NCBI GenBank assembly: GCA_964644845.1
Contig: CAZXXS010000052.1
Span: 42,887 to 106,886, forward strand
Source: Geothermovivens sp964644845
GTDB taxonomy: Bacteria; Zhuqueibacterota; Zhuqueibacteria; Oleimicrobiales; Geothermoviventaceae
DNA length: 64,000 nt
Reading direction: 5' to 3'
The notes below the pieces were generated by a model that worked only from the letters and a program-made list of their open reading frames with translations, was not told the origin of the DNA and made no database searches. Position numbers and translations under genes: made by a program. Positions 1 to 8,100 of this stretch are shown one piece after another. Numbering within the stretch: position 1 is the stretch's first letter; the number at the start of each line of letters is the position of its first letter.

Positions 1-1083
1 GTGAAGGAGTACGCAATCAGCCAGTACCACCGCAACGCAAAGGGCGTCAAGGTCGAGGGTTACGCCATCCGGACCAAGCGGTACCGCTACGTGGAGTGGC
101 TCAGGCAAGAGATCCGCCTGACGCAGAAGTACGACACCACCAGCGTGGTTGCGAACGAACTTTACGACTACCAAACGGATCCGCTGGAAACCGTGAGCCT
201 GGCTCCTCTGCCCGAGTACCGGGATCTGGTAACACACTTCCGCCAGATTCTCAGGAACTACTTCGCCGAGATGAAAAAGAAAGCCGACAACGACCTTCCA
301 CCAGCTCAGGGAAGCAATTTGCTCCAGAACCCGGGCTTCGAACTCGGTTCTGCCAGCTGGCAGGCCAAAAGCAGTGTGCTGGCGACAGTGGAAAGTCCAG
401 TGCACACGGGCCAGTACGCCCTGCGGGTAACCGGACGCACAAAGGACTGGGCCGGCGCTTACCAGGACGTGACCGGGACACTGCGTGCCCACGGTCCTGG
501 GGTGTACGCTCTGGCGGGTTTTTTTCGTTCTCTCACGGACTCCACCGTACAGGCCAGGCTTAAGGTGCGCCTCACGGCGGACAACCAGGTTCAACACCTC
601 GGGGTCACCGGCCCAATGGACTCGACGGGGTGGCACCCTGTTGCAGACACACTGCAGCTCCTTTGGCAGGGTGAGTTGCAGGAGGCCCTGTTCCTGGTGC
701 AAACAGCTGGCGGTTTCACGGGCGACTTCTTTGTCGACGACTTGAGCCTGGTACCTGTGTCACAGACTGCCGTGCGTCAACGGCACGGCAGTCGGGGCAG
801 TGTTCTCGGCAACCACGAGCTGCTGAGTTTCCCGAATCCTTTCAACCAGGAGACCACGATTTATTTTCGGCTCGACGAGCTGGGGCCGGTGAAGCTGGGC
901 GTTTTCGACTTGACTGGTCGCGAGGTTCGCCGGTTGATTGACGGATCCGTTCAGCCCGGTGAGCACCGGACGGTGTGGGACGGAAGGGACGACGCACGGG
1001 CGCCAGTCACATCCGGCTGCTACTTTGCTGTGCTCCGAACGGGGAACGTGCGGCAAGTGCGCAAGATGCTGTTGTTGCGGTGA
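1..1083 (+). CDS. Sulfatase C-terminus fused to CBM-like and sorting domain (5' partial)
   Basis: The reading frame is open from the first base, so the N-terminal catalytic part lies outside the window. Residues 1-90 resemble the end of iduronate-2-sulfatase-type enzymes (GYAIRTKRYRYVEW, then ELYDYQTDPLET). Residues 105-250 begin with LLQNPGFELG and look like a CBM4/9-type jelly-roll, which would bind a glycan. Residues 275-360 form a FlgD/type IX-like C-terminal domain (FPNPFNQETTIYF, then WDGRDD and a basic KMLLLR end), expected to direct export or surface attachment. The substrate is presumably a sulfated polysaccharide. A GH3 gene follows 108 bases later and two further sulfatases lie downstream. 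Domain assignments are from motif memory only. Confidence 0.8.
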   Translation: MKEYAISQYHRNAKGVKVEGYAIRTKRYRYVEWLRQEIRLTQKYDTTSVVANELYDYQTDPLETVSLAPLPEYRDLVTHFRQILRNYFAEMKKKADNDLPPAQGSNLLQNPGFELGSASWQAKSSVLATVESPVHTGQYALRVTGRTKDWAGAYQDVTGTLRAHGPGVYALAGFFRSLTDSTVQARLKVRLTADNQVQHLGVTGPMDSTGWHPVADTLQLLWQGELQEALFLVQTAGGFTGDFFVDDLSLVPVSQTAVRQRHGSRGSVLGNHELLSFPNPFNQETTIYFRLDELGPVKLGVFDLTGREVRRLIDGSVQPGEHRTVWDGRDDARAPVTSGCYFAVLRTGNVRQVRKMLLLR

Positions 1084-1191
1084 GTCGTGTCGGAAACGGT
1101 TTGCACCGCTGGAGGGGTTGCTTCGCGCCGGAAGACCAGGAGCGGTGGCGTGTCGAGTGTCGCTTGCGAACCTTAACAGACGAGTGAAAGG

Positions 1192-3507
1192 ATGCGTGGA
1201 AAACGGCTCATTCTCGTTGCCTTCTTGACGTTCTCGGTGCAGGGTTCCCTGTGGGCTGCAGATCGCCCTGCCTACCTGAACCCAAATCTACCGATCCAAG
1301 AGCGCGTAAACGATTTGCTGGCCAGGATGACGCTGGAAGAGAAGGTGGGCCAGATGTGCCAGTACGTGGGATTGCAGCACCAGCGCGAAGTGGCCAGGAG
1401 AAAATTCGGCGAACACGCCGACTTAGACGACGCCCACGGTTTCTACCCGGACCTGAGTCCCAGGGACGTGGAGCAACTCGTCGTACAGGGCCGCATCGGC
1501 TCGTTTTTGCACGTGGTGACGGCCGAGGAGGCCAACGGCCTCCAGAAGCTGGCGCTGAAGAGCCGGCTTAAGGTCCCACTCTTGATCGGCATCGATGCGA
1601 TTCACGGCAACGGTCTCGTGCGGGGTGCCACAATCTACCCGACACCGCTCACGCTGGCTTCTACGTGGAGGCCTGATCTCGTCGAGGCGGTAGGGCGTCA
1701 GACCGCGGTGGAGATGCGGGCTTGTGGCATGCACTGGAGCTTCACACCCAACGTGGATGTGGCACGGGATCCCCGCTGGGGTCGAGTGGGCGAAACATTT
1801 GGGGAGGATCCCTACCTCGTGTCCAGAATGGGCGCGGCCATGGTGCGAGGCCTGCAACAGGGTGACGGTACGCCGCTTGGCCGCGTGATTGCCTGTGCCA
1901 AACATCTGGTGGGCGGTGGTGAACCCATTAACGGCCTCAACGCTGCACCCACGGACATTTCTCGCCGCACGTTGTTTGAGGTTTTCTTGCCGCCTTTCGA
2001 GGCTGCTGTGGACGCTGGCGCCTACACCGTAATGGCTGCACACAACGAAATCGAGGGAGAGCCGTGCCACGGAAGCCACTACCTGCTCACCGAAATCTTG
2101 CGCGGCAGGATGGGTTTTCAAGGTTTTGTGGTCAGCGACTGGATGGACATTGAGCGGCTCTACTCGCTACACCACGTCGTTCGCAGCAAGGAACAAGCCT
2201 GCGAGCGCGCTGTTCTCGCCGGGATCGACATGCACATGCACGGTCCCGGGTTTCTGGAAGCTGTGGTGTCGGCAGTGCGCGAAGGCCGCATTCCCGAGAC
2301 GCGGGTCGACGAGGCGGTGCGGGCGATTCTGCGACCCAAGTTCCAGCTGGGTCTGTTTGAAAAGCCTTTTGTTGACCTGAAAGCGATCCCCAAACGGGTT
2401 TACACGAGCGAGCACAGGGATCTGGCCCTCAAGTGTGCACGGGAAGGAATCGTCCTCTTGAAAAATGATGGGTTGCTTCCCTTGCAAAAGAAGGGACCAC
2501 TCGAAGTGTTCGTCACGGGGCCAAATGCCAACAACCACACCATCTTGGGCGACTGGACACTACCCCAACCAGAAGACCGCGTAACGACAATCCTGGAAGG
2601 ACTGCGCCAGGTTGCTGATGCCGGGACTAAGGTGACGTACTTCGATTCTGGCCAGGACATTTTCCACATCGAGACGAGCAAAATCGACAGCGCCGGCAAA
2701 CTCGCTCGCCAGGCGGACGTGAACGTGGTGGTTGTGGGCAGTAACTCTCTTCGCTTCCTTACGGACCGGAAAACCAGCGGTGAAAACGTAGATCGCGCTC
2801 ACATCAATCTGGCTGGCCGCCAACTTGAGTTGATTCAGGCTGTGCAAGCGTCGGGAAAGCCGCTGATTGTGGTGTTCGTGAACAGTCGCCCCCTGGGGGA
2901 ACCCTGGGTTGCCGAGCACGCTAACGCGATTCTCGAAGCGTGGGAGCCTGGAAGCTTGGGCGGCTTGGCAGTGGCTGAGGTGATTTTTGGGCTGGTAAAC
3001 CCGTCCGGGAAGTTGCCGATCACGATTCCCCGCACTGAGGGACAAGTTCAGATGGTCTACAACTACAAGCCGTCCGCGTACGCACATCGCTACCGTGACG
3101 AAAAGATCACACCGCTGTATCCCTTCGGGTTTGGGTTGAGCTACACCAGTTTCAGGATTTCTGGACTTCAGCTGAGCACGCGACGACTGAAAATTGGAAA
3201 GCCCCTGAGTGTTTCAGTGAGTGTGCGCAACACGGGCAAAGCGGCCGGAGCCGAGGTGGTTCAGCTCTACGTGCGCGACGAGGTGTGCACGTACACGCGG
3301 CCCGTTGAGGAGTTGAAGGCTTTTCAAAAGGTGTTCTTGCAGCCCGGCGAGGCCAAGACTGTGACCCTGACGCTAAACACTCAGGATTTGGGCTACTTCG
3401 ATCGCGACGCCCACTACATCGTTGAGCCTGGATGGTTTACGGTGATGGTCGGCAACAGCTCGCGAGATCCCCACATGCTTACGGCGCGATTTGAACTGGT
3501 GGAGTAG
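1192..3507 (+). CDS. bglX: Glycoside hydrolase family 3 beta-glucosidase-like enzyme
   Basis: The 771-residue protein has a signal peptide (about residues 1-23, ending near WAADRP), a GH3 N-terminal barrel and a GH3 C-terminal domain, and finishes with a fibronectin III-like domain (PVEELKAFQKV, QPGEAKTV). The GFVVSDW motif supplies the expected catalytic Asp, about residue 316. The conserved ACAKHLVG and DVARDPRWGR segments are present. It should release terminal beta-linked glucose or xylose from oligosaccharides in the periplasm. The start codon is an ATG with AAAGG directly in front, which is closer than usual. Its place between sulfatase genes suggests a polysaccharide locus. The exact sugar specificity cannot be read from the sequence. 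Confidence 0.92.
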   Translation: MRGKRLILVAFLTFSVQGSLWAADRPAYLNPNLPIQERVNDLLARMTLEEKVGQMCQYVGLQHQREVARRKFGEHADLDDAHGFYPDLSPRDVEQLVVQGRIGSFLHVVTAEEANGLQKLALKSRLKVPLLIGIDAIHGNGLVRGATIYPTPLTLASTWRPDLVEAVGRQTAVEMRACGMHWSFTPNVDVARDPRWGRVGETFGEDPYLVSRMGAAMVRGLQQGDGTPLGRVIACAKHLVGGGEPINGLNAAPTDISRRTLFEVFLPPFEAAVDAGAYTVMAAHNEIEGEPCHGSHYLLTEILRGRMGFQGFVVSDWMDIERLYSLHHVVRSKEQACERAVLAGIDMHMHGPGFLEAVVSAVREGRIPETRVDEAVRAILRPKFQLGLFEKPFVDLKAIPKRVYTSEHRDLALKCAREGIVLLKNDGLLPLQKKGPLEVFVTGPNANNHTILGDWTLPQPEDRVTTILEGLRQVADAGTKVTYFDSGQDIFHIETSKIDSAGKLARQADVNVVVVGSNSLRFLTDRKTSGENVDRAHINLAGRQLELIQAVQASGKPLIVVFVNSRPLGEPWVAEHANAILEAWEPGSLGGLAVAEVIFGLVNPSGKLPITIPRTEGQVQMVYNYKPSAYAHRYRDEKITPLYPFGFGLSYTSFRISGLQLSTRRLKIGKPLSVSVSVRNTGKAAGAEVVQLYVRDEVCTYTRPVEELKAFQKVFLQPGEAKTVTLTLNTQDLGYFDRDAHYIVEPGWFTVMVGNSSRDPHMLTARFELVE

Positions 3508-3829
3508 AACCCGAGTGACCTGGTGGTGGGGTACGCATCGGTCTGTTGGGTGGGCTTGGAAGCTCGCTGTTCCAGGTCCAGGCCGGAGTAGCAACCCGGC
3601 GCCTCGTGAAGACAGGGAATGCACCGTTTTGTGGGTCACGAGAATCTGCGCAAGAGTCGGCGTGGGGTTGTGCGTGTGTTTCGGGGGCGGACGGTGGCCG
3701 GGCGCGAGCCGAGTAGGCCCGGGAATGCTTTTTTGCGGACATTTGGTCCCTTCTGTAGGGCTGCGGTGTGTTGGACTGGCGACTGCAGCAGTTTTCGCGA
3801 ACACTCAGTTCAGTTCGAATGGAGGCAAC
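3508..3829. other. Intergenic gap without recognisable gene
   Basis: 322 bases between the GH3 gene and the sulfatase. The frame of the downstream sulfatase is open across the gap, but the translation there does not look like protein and a good ribosome site lies at the later ATG. I see no tRNA, clear terminator or operator. Confidence 0.5.
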
Positions 3830-5356
3830 ATGAAAAAGAACGGAATGCACCGGAGAGAGTTTTTGCGCCAAGCGGTTGGAGGCGCGGCGGCTTTGTCCGC
3901 GTTGCCACTTTTGCCGGGGAAAACGGGCACTGCAGGCGATCGAAAACTGCGGCTTGCGGCCAAATCCGGCTCCGGGAAGAAACGCAACGTCATTTTCATC
4001 CTGAGCGACGACCATCGCTTCGACTTCATGAGCTTCATGGGCAACCCGCCGTTTCTGAAAACGCCCAACATGGACAGGATGGCTCATCAAGGTGCTCACC
4101 TTCAAAATGCTTTTGTCACCACTTCCTTGTGTTCCCCAAGTCGGGCGACCATTCTCACGGGGATGTACGCGCACAAACACAAGGTAGTCGACAACCAGTC
4201 GCCTGTGCAGGAAGAGCTGATCTATTTTCCGCAGTACTTGCAGCAGGCTGGCTACGAGACGGCCTTCATGGGCAAATGGCACATGGGCGAGAAGAAGGGC
4301 AACGACATGCCCCGAAAGGGCTTCGACAAATGGGTTAGCTTCAAAGGGCAGGGCGAGTACTTCGACCCTCAGCTTAACGTTGACGGCAAGCGCATCCGGG
4401 TCAAAGGGTACATCACGGACATTTTGACTGAATACGCTTTGGACTGGTTGAAGCGGGACCGAAACAAACCGTTCTTCCTGTACTTGTCGCACAAGGCGGT
4501 TCACGCCATGTTCAAACCCTCGCCCAAATACCGGGGTAAGTACGAGAACGAGCCGGTACCGCACCCGCCGAGTATGGCCGACACGCCCGAGAACTACGAG
4601 GGTAAACCGCTTTGGGTGCGCCTGCAACGTCACAGCTGGCACGGCGTCGACTACATGTACTACAACCAGATCGACTTCGATACCTACGTTCGTCGCTACT
4701 GCGAAACATTGCTGAGCCTGGATGACAGCATCGGGCGCATTCTGGATTTTCTGGAGGAATCGGGCTTAGCGGACGACACTGTGGTCCTGTACATGGGCGA
4801 CAACGGGCTGATGATGGGCGAACACGGTTTGATTGACAAACGGCAAATGTACGAGGAGTCGATTCGCGTGCCTTTACTGGCCTACGCCCCGGGGCTCATC
4901 GAACCCGGGACCAAAGTCTCCCAGATGGTTTTGAACATCGACATTGCGCCGACAATCCTGGATCTGGCGGGACTGGAAGCTCCGGACTACATGGATGGCA
5001 CATCGTTTTTACCCTTGCTCAAAGGACAGCAAAGTCCCTGGCGGGATCGGTTTTACTACGAGTACTACTGGGAACGCGCTTTCCCGATGACCCCCACGGT
5101 CTTCGGCGTGCGTACAAACCGTTTCAAATACATGTACTACTGGGGTGTGTGGGACACGGAGGAACTGTACGACATCCAGAACGACCCTCACGAGATGCAC
5201 AACCTGATCGACGACCCGAACTACAAAGACGTTGTGGCCCAGTTGAACAACGATTTGTTCACCTGGCTGGAACAATCGGGTGGAGACGCAATTCCGGTGA
5301 AACGGAAGGGCGAATTCATCCGAGACGCTCGCAATTGCAGGGTAGGTTGCCGGTAG
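3830..5356 (+). CDS. Tat-exported arylsulfatase
   Basis: The start is the ATG at 3830, preceded by GGAGG at a proper distance; this gives 508 residues. The N-terminus carries a twin-arginine signal (HRREFLRQAVGGAAAL). The sulfatase signature CSPSR with TG behind it is present; Cys101 should be converted to formylglycine. Metal-binding residues appear in ILSDDHR near the N-terminus and in MGDNG plus MGEHGLIDK. The C-terminus has ELYDIQNDPHEMHNL, typical of family S1 choline- and iduronate-sulfatase-like enzymes. It should remove sulfate esters from a glycan in the periplasm. No sulfatase-maturating enzyme is encoded in the window, so maturation must be supplied from elsewhere. Confidence 0.93.
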   Translation: MKKNGMHRREFLRQAVGGAAALSALPLLPGKTGTAGDRKLRLAAKSGSGKKRNVIFILSDDHRFDFMSFMGNPPFLKTPNMDRMAHQGAHLQNAFVTTSLCSPSRATILTGMYAHKHKVVDNQSPVQEELIYFPQYLQQAGYETAFMGKWHMGEKKGNDMPRKGFDKWVSFKGQGEYFDPQLNVDGKRIRVKGYITDILTEYALDWLKRDRNKPFFLYLSHKAVHAMFKPSPKYRGKYENEPVPHPPSMADTPENYEGKPLWVRLQRHSWHGVDYMYYNQIDFDTYVRRYCETLLSLDDSIGRILDFLEESGLADDTVVLYMGDNGLMMGEHGLIDKRQMYEESIRVPLLAYAPGLIEPGTKVSQMVLNIDIAPTILDLAGLEAPDYMDGTSFLPLLKGQQSPWRDRFYYEYYWERAFPMTPTVFGVRTNRFKYMYYWGVWDTEELYDIQNDPHEMHNLIDDPNYKDVVAQLNNDLFTWLEQSGGDAIPVKRKGEFIRDARNCRVGCR

Positions 5357-6003
5357 CTGTGGGCCTGCAAGAGCGCTTCCAGGCTGGTGCTTTGCTAAAC
5401 GTTGGTTTTGGGAACTCCCGTTGCCTGGTGGAGCAAGGGAGGGCGCCACGGCAACTTACCAATGCTGGTGGAGACTACTTCCCGACGCGTTGTGGACTGG
5501 ACAAGTGGAGCCACTTCAACCGTAGACGCAGCGCTGCAGATTTCGCACAGCACCGGGTTTGGGCCCGAGGCAGCATACGTGAGGCGAGCCGGACCCGGGA
5601 TCCTCGGACCCGCTGAGCGCGTACCTGATTCAGCAAGTTCGGATTCGATTGGAGAGGCGTTCGGGGTCTGAACGTCAGCACGATCCCTGTGGTCTGAGCA
5701 CCGGGACCCCGTCTCCATTCCTTGCTCCGCACCGCAGCAGCGGGCCCCCGTCGCGAAGGCAAAGCCGCCCTCAGGTGTGGTGGGTTCCCGTGGAGAAATG
5801 GGGATCGTTTTGGCGGGCTCTCCATGTGTTTGCGTCCCAGGGAGGGGCGGCTTTTGCACGCTCAACGATGTCAATTCCTCGCTGCACTGATCCACCAGTT
5901 CTCGTGAAAATCTCACTACTTGCAGGACGACCAGGGCCGGGAATCCAATTCACAGACGCGGGTGTCTGTCAGGAGTCTCAAGGCAAAGCAAAAGAGGTAG
6001 GCC
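5357..6003. other. 647-base non-coding stretch upstream of second sulfatase
   Basis: No frame here reads as a convincing protein. The region contains a degenerate copy of the dispersed element at about 5759-5806. No clear promoter could be picked with confidence. Confidence 0.45.
5759..5806 (+). repeat. Dispersed intergenic element, degenerate copy C
   Basis: The segment AGGTGTGGTGGGTTCCCGTG followed by GAGAAATGGGGATC matches the 3' block of the copies near 10.9 kb and 29.5 kb, including a TTCCC/GGGGA hairpin. The 5' block and the promoter-like motif of the other copies are not recognisable. It lies about 200 bases upstream of, and in line with, the sulfatase gene at 6004. Confidence 0.45.
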
Positions 6004-7902
6004 ATGAGCGAACCTTTGAGTCGGCGGGATTTTTTGAGGCAAGCTTCGCTTGGGCTTGCCGCTGGAGCCCTGACCGCAATGCCGTGGGCCGAGGCTCTGG
6101 CGAACAGCCGGGGCCAACGCCCCAACATCCTCTGGATCGTCAGCGAGGACAACGACCCGTTCCTCGGGTGCTACGGCGATCCGAACGCCACAACGCCGAA
6201 CATCGACCGGCTCGCGCGCGAGGGCGTGGTGTACGAAAACGTTGTCTCCAATGCGCCTGTGTGCGCTCCGGCGCGCTTTTCGATCATCACCGGGACCTAC
6301 GCCCCACGGATGGGCACCATGCACATGCGCAGCCAGTTCCGAATCCCGGAAGAGTTCCGCTTCTTCCCCCAGTACCTGCGCGCAGCCGGATACTACTGCA
6401 CCAACAACGCCAAAGAGGACTACAACACACCGAAGCCGGAAGGCGTCTGGGACGAATCCAGTCACAAGGCCCACTACAAGAATCGGAAGCCGGGGCAGCC
6501 CTTCTTCGCCGTGTTCAACATTGCCCTGAGCCACGAGCACATGATCCACTTCCACGAGCTGAAGGATCCTGAACTACTGGAGCACAAGCCTGAGGACATG
6601 ATCCTGCCGCCCTACCATCCGGATCTTCCGGAGATCCGCCTGTGCTGGGCCAACTACTACGACGCTGTCACCGCGATGGACCGGCGCGTGGGCGAGCTGC
6701 TGCGAGAGCTGGAAGAAGCCGGTCTCGCCGACGACACCATCGTCTTCTACTACTCGGACAACGGGGGCGTGTTGCCCCGAAGCAAGCGCTTCCTGTACGA
6801 ATCCGGGACCCACGTTCCGATGATTGTACGGTTCCCGAAAAAGTACCAGCACCTGGCTCCGGCCCCGCCCGGCAGTCGCGTGAAAGAGCTGGTGCAGTTC
6901 GTGGACCTGGCACCGACCGTGCTCAGTTTGGCCGGTCTCCGCAAACCTCCGCAGATGCAGGGTCGCGCCTTCCTCGGACCCTACCGCGAGCCCGAGCCCG
7001 AATTCGTTTTCTGCTACCGCGACCGGATGGACGAGCGCTACGACCTGATGCGCTCCGTCCGCGACCGTCAGTTCCTGTACATTCGCAACTACTACCCGCA
7101 CCTGATCTACGGGCAGCACATCTGGTATCTGTGGCGTTCGCCCGCCACGCGAGCCTGGGAGCGAGCCTACCGCGAGGGCCGGTGCAACGCGGTGCAGAGC
7201 CGCTTCTGGGAGCCCAAACCCACCGAGGAGCTGTACGACGTGCAGGCGGATCCCCACAACGTGCGCAATCTGGCGAATGACCCCAAGTACGCGCCAGTCC
7301 TGAAGCGGATGCGCCAAGCTCTGCGCAGCTGGGTTCGGGAGAACCGGGACGCCGGCTTTCTCCCCGAAGGCTGGATGCAGGACCAGAGCCGAAATGGCAC
7401 GGTGTACCAGCTTACCCACAGTCCGGATTTTCCGGCGGAGGAAGTCATCGAGACGGCGGAACTGGCTTCGGAGCGGAGGGCGGAGAACCTGTCGACGCTG
7501 GTGGCCCGCCTGAGTCATCCCCACCCAGCCGTCCGCTATTGGGCGGCCACAGGCTGCAGCATCCTTGGCGAGAAGGCTGGCCAAGCAACCTCTGCCCTGC
7601 ACAAGCTCCTCCAGGATCCGGTGGCGGACGTCCGAATCGCTGCCGCCGATGCGCTCGTACGCCTGGGCGACTCGCGCCAAGCCCTGCAAGTTCTGGTGCA
7701 CGAGATGTCCAGCAAGAATCCGCGCGTGCAACTACGCGCGATCAACGCCCTGGACGCGCTCGGCGAACGTGCCAGACCAGCGCTCAAGCAGATCATGGCC
7801 TTTCGCAATTGGCGCGCAGCCACAGACGGCTACATCCACCGGGCCTTCTACCACGTTGTGGAACAGCTGAAACCGGGGTGGGGAGATTACCTGGTGTGGT
7901 AG
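6004..7902 (+). CDS. Tat-exported sulfatase with C-terminal HEAT repeats
   Basis: 632 residues starting at an ATG behind AGAGGTAG. A twin-arginine signal (SRRDFLRQASLGLAAG) precedes a sulfatase domain with NILWIVSEDNDP, the modification motif CAPAR (Cys87) and YYSDNGG. The heparan N-sulfatase (sulfamidase)-like flavour comes from the ELYDVQADPHNVRNLA tail. From about residue 480 to 610 the protein adds HEAT-like repeats (HPAVRYWAATGC, VADVRIAAADAL, NPRVQLRAINAL). These are unusual on a sulfatase and may serve protein contacts. It should act on sulfated glycans in the periplasm. It is 647 bases from the preceding sulfatase, so probably separately transcribed. Confidence 0.92.
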   Translation: MSEPLSRRDFLRQASLGLAAGALTAMPWAEALANSRGQRPNILWIVSEDNDPFLGCYGDPNATTPNIDRLAREGVVYENVVSNAPVCAPARFSIITGTYAPRMGTMHMRSQFRIPEEFRFFPQYLRAAGYYCTNNAKEDYNTPKPEGVWDESSHKAHYKNRKPGQPFFAVFNIALSHEHMIHFHELKDPELLEHKPEDMILPPYHPDLPEIRLCWANYYDAVTAMDRRVGELLRELEEAGLADDTIVFYYSDNGGVLPRSKRFLYESGTHVPMIVRFPKKYQHLAPAPPGSRVKELVQFVDLAPTVLSLAGLRKPPQMQGRAFLGPYREPEPEFVFCYRDRMDERYDLMRSVRDRQFLYIRNYYPHLIYGQHIWYLWRSPATRAWERAYREGRCNAVQSRFWEPKPTEELYDVQADPHNVRNLANDPKYAPVLKRMRQALRSWVRENRDAGFLPEGWMQDQSRNGTVYQLTHSPDFPAEEVIETAELASERRAENLSTLVARLSHPHPAVRYWAATGCSILGEKAGQATSALHKLLQDPVADVRIAAADALVRLGDSRQALQVLVHEMSSKNPRVQLRAINALDALGERARPALKQIMAFRNWRAATDGYIHRAFYHVVEQLKPGWGDYLVW

Positions 7903-7941
7903 CGACCGGGCAGGGCGAAGCCGAAAGTTGGCCGCGCTTCC

Positions 7942-7960
7942 GGCAGCAAGCGGTGCTGCC
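7942..7960. terminator. Stem-loop between convergent genes
   Basis: A perfect 7-bp inverted repeat (GGCAGCA / TGCTGCC) with a 5-base loop lies 40 bases after the sulfatase stop and faces the convergent GWxTD-like gene. There is no T-run on either side, so intrinsic termination is uncertain. Confidence 0.35.
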
Positions 7961-8100
7961 TAACAGAGAGCTCTTGGGTAGCGCGGAATTGAAAAGAAAC
8001 AGCCCCTGCAGGTCCGGACTGCCGCCGACCTGAAGAAAGGGTGACGAAATCGCCGCGACAGGCACGGGCGTCTGAGCGGAAACGGTGTGGCATAGCTGGG

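Noticed and set aside
3491..3829. Upstream start for the first complete sulfatase
   Set aside because: The extension is not protein-like and precedes the twin-arginine signal; GGAGG lies at the later ATG.
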